Program-made: the position numbers and the translations under genes | Notes under the pieces: generated by a model | The model's input: only the letters and a program-made list of their open reading frames with translations | The model's database searches: none | What the model was told of the DNA's origin: nothing | Assembly (NCBI RefSeq): GCF_900406815.1 | Contig: NZ_OVCN01000020.1 | Coordinates: 1 to 64,000 of the forward strand | DNA: 64,000 bases | Reading direction: 5' to 3' | Source: Acinetobacter haemolyticus | GTDB lineage: Bacteria; Pseudomonadota; Gammaproteobacteria; Pseudomonadales; Moraxellaceae | Part shown: one piece after another, positions 57,699-64,000 of the stretch | How the letters are laid out: each line of letters starts with the position of its first letter | Position numbering within the stretch: position 1 is the first letter of the stretch

Positions 57699-58754
57699 AT
57701 GGACATTTTAGATAACCCATTAGAATTATGTGGATTTGCTTTTATTGAGTTTGTATCGACGGAAAATGGATTAGATCAAATTTTTGAGACCATTGGGTTT
57801 ACCAAAGTCGCAAAGCATAAGTCTAAAAAAGTTTATTTATGGCGCCAAGGCAATATCAATATCATTTTGAATTACCAGCCTGAATCTTATGCTTCTTTCT
57901 TCTTTAAAGAACATGGACCATCAGCATGTGCGATGGGCTTTAGAACCCGTGATGCAGCAAAAGCATTCAAGAACGCGGTTGAGCTTGGTGCAGAGCCAAT
58001 GTATTCGCAAGCGGGTCCAATGGAGCTGAATATTCCAGCGATTAAAGGCATTGGTGGCATGCCAATCTTCCTTGTGGATCGTGACATTTATGAAAATGAC
58101 TTCATCTTCTTCGATGATGTCGAGAAGAATCCAAAAGGCGCTGGCTTAAATGAAATCGATCATTTGACTCACAATGTTTATAAAGGTCGTATGGAGTATT
58201 GGGCGAATTTCTATGAGAAGATTTTCAACTTCCAGGAAATCCGTTACTTTGACATTAAAGGTGAATATACAGGCTTGACCTCTAAGGCATTGACTGCACC
58301 TGATGGTTTGATCCGTATTCCTTTAAATGAAGATTCAGACAAGGGTAACGGTCAGATCGCAGAATTCCTGTCTGATTTCAACGGTGAAGGGATCCAACAC
58401 ATTGCCTTTATTACTGATGACTTGATTTCAACTTGGGATAAGTTAAAAGGCTTAGGGCTTGAGTTTATGACGCCACCGCCTGAAACTTATTACGAGATGT
58501 TGAAAGAGCGCCTACCAGAGCATGGTGAGCCAACCGAAGAACTGCAAAAGCGTGGTATCTTGTTGGATGGAAATACCAAAGATGGTCAGAAGAAATTGTT
58601 ATTACAAATCTTCTCTCAAAATATGCTCGGACCTGTATTCTTTGAGTTTATTCAACGTAAAGATGACGACGGTTTTGGTGAAGGTAACTTCAAAGCCTTG
58701 TTTGAGTCGATTGAACGTGACCAGATCCGCCGTGGTGTATTAGAAGCCAAATAA
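57699..58754 (+). CDS. hpd: 4-hydroxyphenylpyruvate dioxygenase
   Basis: A non-haem iron enzyme (351 aa) that converts 4-hydroxyphenylpyruvate to homogentisate in tyrosine breakdown. It consists of two VOC-type halves. Iron ligands are in [11 protein letters not shown] (His), [12 protein letters not shown] (His) and [19 protein letters not shown] (Glu). The [19 protein letters not shown] terminus is typical of bacterial HPPD. A terminator follows, and the iclR gene lies convergent to it. Confidence 0.96.
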   Translation: MDILDNPLELCGFAFIEFVSTENGLDQIFETIGFTKVAKHKSKKVYLWRQGNINIILNYQPESYASFFFKEHGPSACAMGFRTRDAAKAFKNAVELGAEPMYSQAGPMELNIPAIKGIGGMPIFLVDRDIYENDFIFFDDVEKNPKGAGLNEIDHLTHNVYKGRMEYWANFYEKIFNFQEIRYFDIKGEYTGLTSKALTAPDGLIRIPLNEDSDKGNGQIAEFLSDFNGEGIQHIAFITDDLISTWDKLKGLGLEFMTPPPETYYEMLKERLPEHGEPTEELQKRGILLDGNTKDGQKKLLLQIFSQNMLGPVFFEFIQRKDDDGFGEGNFKALFESIERDQIRRGVLEAK

Positions 58755-58777
58755 TTCGTTTAAAAATCCAAAGCAAA

Positions 58778-58807
58778 AAGCCAAGAAATCAATTTCTTGG
58801 CTTTTTT
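58778..58807. terminator. Terminator between hpd and iclR-type gene (probably bidirectional)
   Basis: AAGCCAAGAAAT (58778-58789) and ATTTCTTGGCTT (58792-58803) are perfect complements. T follows on the right and A precedes on the left, so it can serve both convergent genes. Confidence 0.9.
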
Positions 58808-58824
58808 ATTGCTATAGGTTTGAA

Positions 58825-59604
58825 TTAACGCGTTTTGATATATTGATTGATTGCTGCCACTTCTCGTTTGAAAAGTTCGAGCTTTTCACTGCCTTCATGG
58901 ACTGGGAAAAACATTTCACTATCCAATGCAACAATACAGAATTCCATTGCTTGATGTGCGTTGAAGATCGGTAGTCCTACGGCATTGATTCCCACCAGTA
59001 AGTCACCTTGAGCGACTGCCATCCCGTTTTGCAAGATATTTTCTTTGAGGTTTTTGAACTCATCCCAGTTCGCTGGTTTGATGGGATAGTGATGATGCGC
59101 AGCTCTTTCCCATTCAGCGTGTATCAATGGCTGAATCACCGCTTCTGGTAAATAAGAAGCAAAAATACGACCTGCCGCAGAGTTGACCAAGGGCATGATC
59201 GAGCCAACTTTGGTCACGATCGAAATTGGATGATTGGACTCAATCGACTGAACCACCAATGGACCTTTGGGCGACCATTTGCTGATTTGAATACCACAAC
59301 CAATTTTGCTTTGTAGCTCATAAATTAAATGTTGAACCAGCTGTAATACATCGGTGTGTTGAATGCAATTTAGACCTAATCGCCACGCTTGATCGCCGAG
59401 TGCATATTGACCATCATCTAGCTGTTTGGCGTAATTCATACGAATCAAGCTGACTAAATAGCGGTGAACCTTGGCAGGATGCATATCCAGTTTACTGGAG
59501 AGCTCTTTCAATATAATTGGCTTATTGTGTTCTAAAAGGGCATTGAGTACAGATAAACCCACCTCTAGTGATTGAACTCCACCAGATAACTTTTCTTCAA
59601 TCAT
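58825..59604 (-). CDS. IclR-family transcriptional regulator of the tyrosine cluster
   Basis: The 259-residue product has the IclR winged helix (GVQSLEVGLSVLNALLEHNKPIILKELSSKLDMHPAKVHRYLVSLIRM) and the effector domain (VGSIMPLVNSAAGRIFASYLPE, NGMAVAQGDLLVGINAVGLPIF). It sits between hpd and the VOC-maiA-fahA operon, so it probably controls both. This parallels HmgR of Pseudomonas, an IclR repressor released by homogentisate. The effector here is unproven. Its likely operator is the 19-mer at the two cluster promoters. Confidence 0.87.
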   Translation of the reverse strand: MIEEKLSGGVQSLEVGLSVLNALLEHNKPIILKELSSKLDMHPAKVHRYLVSLIRMNYAKQLDDGQYALGDQAWRLGLNCIQHTDVLQLVQHLIYELQSKIGCGIQISKWSPKGPLVVQSIESNHPISIVTKVGSIMPLVNSAAGRIFASYLPEAVIQPLIHAEWERAAHHHYPIKPANWDEFKNLKENILQNGMAVAQGDLLVGINAVGLPIFNAHQAMEFCIVALDSEMFFPVHEGSEKLELFKREVAAINQYIKTR

Positions 59605-59962
59605 TCAATAAACCCTTTATACCCATGATATCTAGCCGTATTCGTTTGATTTGAATAGATGGTTTCAATGTTCAACACATCATGCCTGAGCATACTACAA
59701 AATAGAAATCACCTTTTTTAATGACTTAAATAGGTGAATTGCATAAGCATACAATGCTTTGCACTGACATAGTATCGTGTTTGTCGTAAAACAGAGGACA
59801 AGATTTCTGTGTCAGCGCAGCCAACATTTGACCATAAAAAATCGACATTGAAGCAAATCTACTCCAATGTCGATCAATCTTACATTTATGCTGTGAATCG
59901 ATGCTTTGACATGAGTTTTGCGATTACATCTTTCAATTGCATCCTATTCACAAAACCCATGC
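59605..59962. other. Gap upstream of the iclR-type gene
   Basis: About 358 AT-rich bases. They hold an imperfect palindrome, TGCATAAGCAT (59740-59750) with ATGCTTTGCA (59754-59763), which may be a hairpin or an autoregulatory site. An open frame from 59809 reaches into the VOC gene on the other strand and looks spurious. The 19-mer candidate operator is not here. Confidence 0.5.
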
Positions 59963-60511
59963 TTAGACGCCTAATTCTTCTTCATGCAGGAAGTGCGTAT
60001 GTTGAGGAGCACGTTTGGTTCTGCTCCATTCCTCTAGCATTTCGGTTTTCATCTCTTCAGTAATACGCGCAATCTTGGCATCGGCATGAATATCGTTATA
60101 AGTGAGTTCTAAACGATGACCATTTGGATCAAAGAAATAAATCGAATGGAAAATGCCATGATTGGTCACGCCAAGGACTTTTACACCATTTGCTTCAAGA
60201 TGTTCTTTGGCTCTTAACAATGTTGCCTGGTCTTCAACTTCAAAGGCAATATGTTGTACCCATTGAGGAGTGTTCTCATCACGTCCCATTTCAGGCTGTG
60301 TTGGTAACTCAAAGAAGGCTAAAACATTTCCTTGACCTGCATCGAGGAATAAATGCATATAAGGATCAAAGGCTTTGGTTGAAGGGACATGATCTTCAGC
60401 AAATGCCAAAATGAAGTCCATATTCAACATGGTTTTGTACCATTCCACTGTTTCTTTGGCATCTTTGCAGCGGTAGGCAACGTGGTGAATCTTTTTAATT
60501 GCAAATGTCAT
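59963..60511 (-). CDS. VOC-superfamily protein (glyoxalase/dioxygenase type) in the tyrosine operon
   Basis: The 182-residue product has VOC repeats starting IKKIHHVAYRCKDAKETVEWYKTMLNM. Metal-ligand-type His and Glu residues are in KKIHHVAYRC, WVQHIAFEVED and HRLELTYND. The ATG at 60511 has an AAGGAG site 10 bases upstream. It is the last gene of the operon fahA-maiA-VOC. The enzyme activity is unknown. The position suggests a side reaction in aromatic breakdown, but it is too small and too distant from HmgA (cupin fold) to be the homogentisate dioxygenase by homology. Confidence 0.82.
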   Translation of the reverse strand: MTFAIKKIHHVAYRCKDAKETVEWYKTMLNMDFILAFAEDHVPSTKAFDPYMHLFLDAGQGNVLAFFELPTQPEMGRDENTPQWVQHIAFEVEDQATLLRAKEHLEANGVKVLGVTNHGIFHSIYFFDPNGHRLELTYNDIHADAKIARITEEMKTEMLEEWSRTKRAPQHTHFLHEEELGV

Positions 60512-60531
60512 GATAAAGCTCCTTTTTATCT

Positions 60532-61164
60532 TTATTCCCAATCGGGCTGTTGTTCAGGGGCAGCTTGATGAAATGCTGGAAGCGCCATACAGTGTTGATA
60601 AATTGATTCAATTTTTGGAAATGCACTCACATCTACTTTAAAACGTTTGGCGTTATAGACTTGTGGAATCAAACAGCAATCGGCAAAAGTGGCTTGTGTA
60701 CCAAAACAAAACTGACCATTGGATTGGCTGAGTTGCGCCTCTAAGCTATGAAAACCTTCGATAATCCAATGCTGATACCAGTGATTTTTTTGAATATCAC
60801 TGAGCGCAAGCTCATTTTGTAAGTATTTCAGCACTCTTAGATTGTTGAGTGGATGAATATCACAAGCGATGGCTTGGGCAAATGCACGCACTTTAGCGCG
60901 ATCTGCAAGATCTTTTGGTAATAGAGCAATCGCTGGATAGGCTTCTTCCAGATATTCCAAGATACTGATGGACTGGAGTAAAGGCTGATCTGCATCCATG
61001 AGGGTAGGTACCAACTGACTTGGATTGAGTGCTTGATAATCTGCCAGTTGTTGCTCATTTTTAACCAGATGCACTGCCTGCGTGTCATAGGCAAGTGCTT
61101 TTAGGTTGAGTGCAATTCGTACCCGATAGGCAGCTGAACTACGGAAATAGCTATACAGTTTCAT
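60532..61164 (-). CDS. maiA: Maleylacetoacetate isomerase
   Basis: A zeta-class glutathione transferase (210 aa) that isomerises maleylacetoacetate to fumarylacetoacetate. The zeta motif is SSAAYRVRIALNLK at residues 9-22, with the catalytic Ser pair. PTLMDADQPLLQSISILEYLEE is the glutathione-site segment. Its start overlaps the end of fahA by 14 bases, so the two are translationally coupled. Confidence 0.95.
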   Translation of the reverse strand: MKLYSYFRSSAAYRVRIALNLKALAYDTQAVHLVKNEQQLADYQALNPSQLVPTLMDADQPLLQSISILEYLEEAYPAIALLPKDLADRAKVRAFAQAIACDIHPLNNLRVLKYLQNELALSDIQKNHWYQHWIIEGFHSLEAQLSQSNGQFCFGTQATFADCCLIPQVYNAKRFKVDVSAFPKIESIYQHCMALPAFHQAAPEQQPDWE

Positions 61165-62458
61165 AGCTCACTTCCTCAGTTTCCTGAAAGTCAAAGCGGT
61201 GTGCTGCAAGAATGGTATTTTCGACTTGGCCAAAACCAACACGAATACCGTCTTTTTCACAGTGACCCTTCATAACGACGCGATCACCATCTTCCAAGAA
61301 GCCACGCTGCTCACCATTGGCAAGGGTAAGTGGTTTGGTGGTATTCCACGTCAGCTCAAGCAAACTACCATAAGAGTCTTCCGTAGGTCCTGAGATCGTA
61401 CCTGAACCCATCAGATCGCCAACTTGGACATTACAACCTGCAATGGTGTGGTGAGTGAGTTGCTGTGCCATCGACCAGTACATATATTTAAAGTTGGTCT
61501 GACAGATCACATCCGCCGTTTGTGATTTCGGGCTTTGAATTTCGACACTGAGCTGGATATCGTAACTGTTGGCGATATTTTCTTGTAAATAGCTGAGTGG
61601 CTGCGGTTGCTGTACTGGGCCTTTGACTTTGAAAGGTTCCAATGCTTCCATGGTCACTACCCATGGTGAGATCGCGCTGGCAAAAGTTTTGGCATTAAAT
61701 GGTCCTAATGGCACATATTCCCATTGTTGGATATCACGTGCAGACCAGTCATTTAATAACACCATACCAAATATATGATCCCAAGCATCTTCAATCGCTA
61801 TGGGTTGACCTAAACTCGTTGCTTTACCCACGATAAAAGCAGTTTCTAACTCAAAATCGAGTTTACGTGTGGCAGAGAAAACTGGACGTTCGCTATTCGG
61901 TAATTTGATCTGTCCAGATGGGCGAACAATATCGGTACCACTGACGATCACAGAACTGGCACGACCGTTATAACCGACTGGCAACTCACTCCAGTTAGGT
62001 AATAGGGCATTCTTTGGATCTCTGAACATGGTACCGACATTGGTGGCATGTTCTTTAGATGAATAAAAATCGGTATAGCCTGGGACATGGATCGGTAAGT
62101 GTAAAGTTACCGCATTTTGTGGACGTAAAACTAAAGTACGTAATTCCGCATTGTCACGCAGGGCTGGATTGTTTGCAGACAACAAGCTTTGTAAGGTCTG
62201 ACGCACGTATTGCCAGTTGTGTTTACCTGATTCGATAAATGCATTGAGCGTCGGCTGATTGAAATAATCCTGATTTCCTTCAAATTTTAATAAGCCATGC
62301 GCCGTCAATGCTGCAAGGTCAAGCACCCAGTCACCAATTGCCACACCTACACGTTTATGTGCTGGGTTACTTTCACTAAAAATTCCATAAGGCAAATTAT
62401 GAATTGTGAAATCGGATTGTGAGTCAATCTCAAGAAAAGAGGTTAAATGCTGTGTCAT
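61151..62458 (-). CDS. fahA: Fumarylacetoacetase
   Basis: The enzyme (435 aa) hydrolyses fumarylacetoacetate to fumarate and acetoacetate, the last step of tyrosine breakdown. The N-terminal FAA_hydrolase_N segment (NLPYGIFSESNPAHKRVGVAIGDWVLDL) is present. Catalytic-domain motifs are KLDFELETAFIVGK (Ca/Mg ligands), LLNDWSARDIQQWEYVPLGPFNAKTF and GDLMGSGTISGP. It is first in the operon fahA-maiA-VOC, divergent from the permease gene. Confidence 0.96.
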   Translation of the reverse strand: MTQHLTSFLEIDSQSDFTIHNLPYGIFSESNPAHKRVGVAIGDWVLDLAALTAHGLLKFEGNQDYFNQPTLNAFIESGKHNWQYVRQTLQSLLSANNPALRDNAELRTLVLRPQNAVTLHLPIHVPGYTDFYSSKEHATNVGTMFRDPKNALLPNWSELPVGYNGRASSVIVSGTDIVRPSGQIKLPNSERPVFSATRKLDFELETAFIVGKATSLGQPIAIEDAWDHIFGMVLLNDWSARDIQQWEYVPLGPFNAKTFASAISPWVVTMEALEPFKVKGPVQQPQPLSYLQENIANSYDIQLSVEIQSPKSQTADVICQTNFKYMYWSMAQQLTHHTIAGCNVQVGDLMGSGTISGPTEDSYGSLLELTWNTTKPLTLANGEQRGFLEDGDRVVMKGHCEKDGIRVGFGQVENTILAAHRFDFQETEEVSYETV

Positions 62459-62811
62459 GAGTTTGCCTTCCTTGTCTTAATTTTGTCTGGATTTACCATA
62501 AATATTTTTGAGTCTTGACTAGATATATGAAAAACAAAGCTAAATTGAAAAATTACCGCGCTTGTTATGCTTCATCAAGGCTCTAAACCGTAGCTGATAA
62601 CTTCTATCATACTGAAAATAATTAATTACGCAATACATAATTTAATTACATATTTCATAATTGTTGTTATTTGTTGAATTTTCTGTTTATATGCGCGGTT
62701 ATGAGAAAAGTGAATCAATTATTTTTTGATCAACACTAGGCATTTCTGATTAATTTATGATATACGTAATTTTTGATAAGAAAATTACGTGACAAGGATG
62801 AGAATAATCAT
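62459..62811. other. Divergent promoter region between fahA and the permease gene
   Basis: Besides the 19-mer operator, the region holds a perfect 10-bp inverted repeat, ACGTAATTTT (62764-62773) with AAAATTACGT (62781-62790). It lies just before the permease ribosome binding site (AAGGATGAG at 62794). A hairpin there could affect translation. No gene is visible. Confidence 0.6.
62630..62648 (+). promoter_or_regulatory. Candidate operator of the tyrosine cluster, fahA/permease side
   Basis: GCAATACATAATTTAATTA matches the 19-mer at 57435-57453 exactly, but in the opposite orientation. It lies in the 353-base gap between the divergent fahA and permease genes and could control both. Confidence 0.6.
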
Positions 62812-64000
62812 ATGTCAAATCAACAGCAAGGAAACCTGAAACACGGTTTGAGCAATCGGCACATCCAGCTTATCGCGCTAGGTGGGGCAATTGGTACAGG
62901 GTTATTTCTCGGTATCTCACAATCGATTAAGCTTGCAGGTCCGTCCGTCATCTTAGGTTATGCAATCGCAGGATTTATTGCATTCATGATGATGCGACAG
63001 TTAGGTGAAATGGTGGTTCAAGAGCCAGTGAGTGGTTCTTTTAGTCATTTTGCACACAAATATTGGGGTTCATTTGCTGGCTTTATGTCAGGCTGGAATT
63101 ATTGGGTACTCAATATTCTGGTCTGTATGGCAGAGCTGACCGCAATTGGACTCTATATTCAATATTGGTGGCCCGAGATTCCAACATGGGCATCAGCATT
63201 GGCGTTTTTCCTGTTAATTAACGGTATCAACTTATTACATGTCAAACTCTTTGGTGAAATGGAGTTTTGGTTCTCTATCGTCAAAATTTTAGCAATCTTG
63301 GCCATGATTGGCTTCGGTTCTTATTTGCTAGCGACAGGCACAGCTGGTCCACAAGCAGGGATTAGTAACCTTTGGGCATTGGGTGGTTTCTTCCCATTTG
63401 GTGTTGAAGGTCTGGTCATGGCGATGGCGGTGATTATCTTTGCTTTCGGTGGAATTGAATTGTTTGGTATTACAGCAGCAGAAGCGCGTGATCCAGATAA
63501 AACTTTACCTAAAGCCGTTAACCAAATTATTTACCGTATCCTGATTTTTTATATCGCAACGTTATTTATTTTGTTTGCATTGTTCCCTTGGAATCAAATG
63601 GCAGAAGGCGGTAGCCCTTTTGTGATGGTATTTGCTTCTTTGGACAGCCACGGTGTGGCGACGATGCTGAACTTCGTCATTTTGACTGCTGCTGTTTCTG
63701 TGTATAACGGTACAAGTTATTGCAGCAGCCGTATGTTGTTAGGTTTGGCTCAGCAGGGCAATGCTCCAAAATTTTTAAAGCAGATCAATAAACGTGGTAT
63801 TCCAACCAATGCAGTATTGGTTTCTGCTTTTGTGACAGTGTTATGTGTAGTGATCAACTACCTGTTTCCTCAGAAAGCTTTTGCGTTATTGATGATGTTG
63901 GTTGTTGCTGCGATTGTCATTAACTGGATCGTGATTTCATGGACTCATCTCAAGTTCCGTAAAGCGATGCAGGCACAAGGACAAACCACTAAATTCCCAA
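62812..64000 (+). CDS. Amino acid permease of the AroP/PheP type, 3' end outside the window
   Basis: The first 396 codons are present with no stop, and the gene runs past the window end. The N-terminal signature LSNRHIQLIALGGAIGTGLFLG and the segment GFMSGWNYWVLNILVCMAELTAIG are typical of the APC amino acid permeases (AroP, PheP). ITAAEARDPDKTLPKAVNQIIYRI is the conserved cytoplasmic loop. About ten hydrophobic helices are visible. Uptake of tyrosine or phenylalanine would fit the neighbouring catabolic genes. The specificity is inferred from that context. Confidence 0.9.
   Translation, partial: MSNQQQGNLKHGLSNRHIQLIALGGAIGTGLFLGISQSIKLAGPSVILGYAIAGFIAFMMMRQLGEMVVQEPVSGSFSHFAHKYWGSFAGFMSGWNYWVLNILVCMAELTAIGLYIQYWWPEIPTWASALAFFLLINGINLLHVKLFGEMEFWFSIVKILAILAMIGFGSYLLATGTAGPQAGISNLWALGGFFPFGVEGLVMAMAVIIFAFGGIELFGITAAEARDPDKTLPKAVNQIIYRILIFYIATLFILFALFPWNQMAEGGSPFVMVFASLDSHGVATMLNFVILTAAVSVYNGTSYCSSRMLLGLAQQGNAPKFLKQINKRGIPTNAVLVSAFVTVLCVVINYLFPQKAFALLMMLVVAAIVINWIVISWTHLKFRKAMQAQGQTTKFP

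Noticed and set aside
59809..60063. Possible 84-codon gene upstream of the VOC gene
   Set aside because: It begins with GTG without a ribosome binding site and its second half is antisense to the VOC gene. No family resemblance.
59963..60511. The VOC gene as the missing homogentisate dioxygenase
   Set aside because: HmgA is a cupin of about 430 residues. This protein is 182 residues with a VOC fold, so homology does not support it.

Overview
The window is a chromosomal segment of a low-GC gammaproteobacterium, almost certainly Acinetobacter. The call rests on the gene content and order: rpoN-hpf-ibaG-murA-hisG, the six-gene fil cluster, a membrane C13 peptidase, betI/betB/betA with two BCCT carriers, and short-form hisG. 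This is recognition from protein sequence, with no database search. No prophage, insertion sequence, CRISPR array or defence island was seen. The accessory content is metabolic and regulatory.

Layout. 1-133: 3' end of a 5S rRNA and its terminator. 230-5154: a small membrane protein, rpoN, hpf, ibaG, murA and hisG. 5160-6531: a self-contained ECF41 sigma-factor operon (AhpD-like partner gene plus sigma factor) on the minus strand with a textbook ECF41 promoter. 6738-9275: hisD and hisC. 9284-10627: pabB. 11143-19211: the fil cluster (small secreted protein, C39-like peptidase, two outer-membrane barrel proteins, a secreted protein and a lipoprotein). 19218-27108: housekeeping genes (two divergent Nudix hydrolases, gamma-carbonic anhydrase, tsaB, uppP, rsmJ, the C13 peptidase, fghA, a DUF2218 protein, rpe). 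27147-27214: a DnaA-box-like array with a strict 12-bp period. 27485-30683: copper genes (CopL-like, copA, copB). 30779-31830: two unknown genes. 31916-32304: a guanidine-II riboswitch in front of a guanidinium exporter. 32362-35629: ogt, argJ, nadA. 35696-36233: a four-tRNA operon (Pro, Arg, His, Pro) with its promoter and terminator.

36487-45559: a DMT-family membrane protein, a GMC oxidoreductase, an NAD salvage locus (nrtR, nadV, prs-like), a two-gene envelope operon of unknown role and a zinc-type alcohol dehydrogenase. Between nadV and nrtR lies an unexplained 97-bp structured element flanked by a 5-bp direct repeat. 45608-54348: a TorF-type porin gene and the choline-to-glycine-betaine locus (betA, betB, betI divergent from betT1 and betT2). 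A perfect 40-bp palindrome in the betI-betT1 gap carries two face-to-face promoters. 54361-56984: a small membrane protein, a decayed MFS transporter and mqo. 57699-64000: tyrosine catabolism (hpd, an IclR regulator, a VOC protein, maiA, fahA) and an aromatic-type amino acid permease cut by the window end. An identical 19-nt sequence lies in the promoter regions at both ends of this last cluster, in opposite orientations, and is a good candidate operator.

The strongest candidates for new biology are the 12-bp DnaA-box array downstream of rpe, the 97-bp element between nadV and nrtR, the shared tyrosine-cluster operator with the nested repeats in the hpd leader, and the fil cluster itself.
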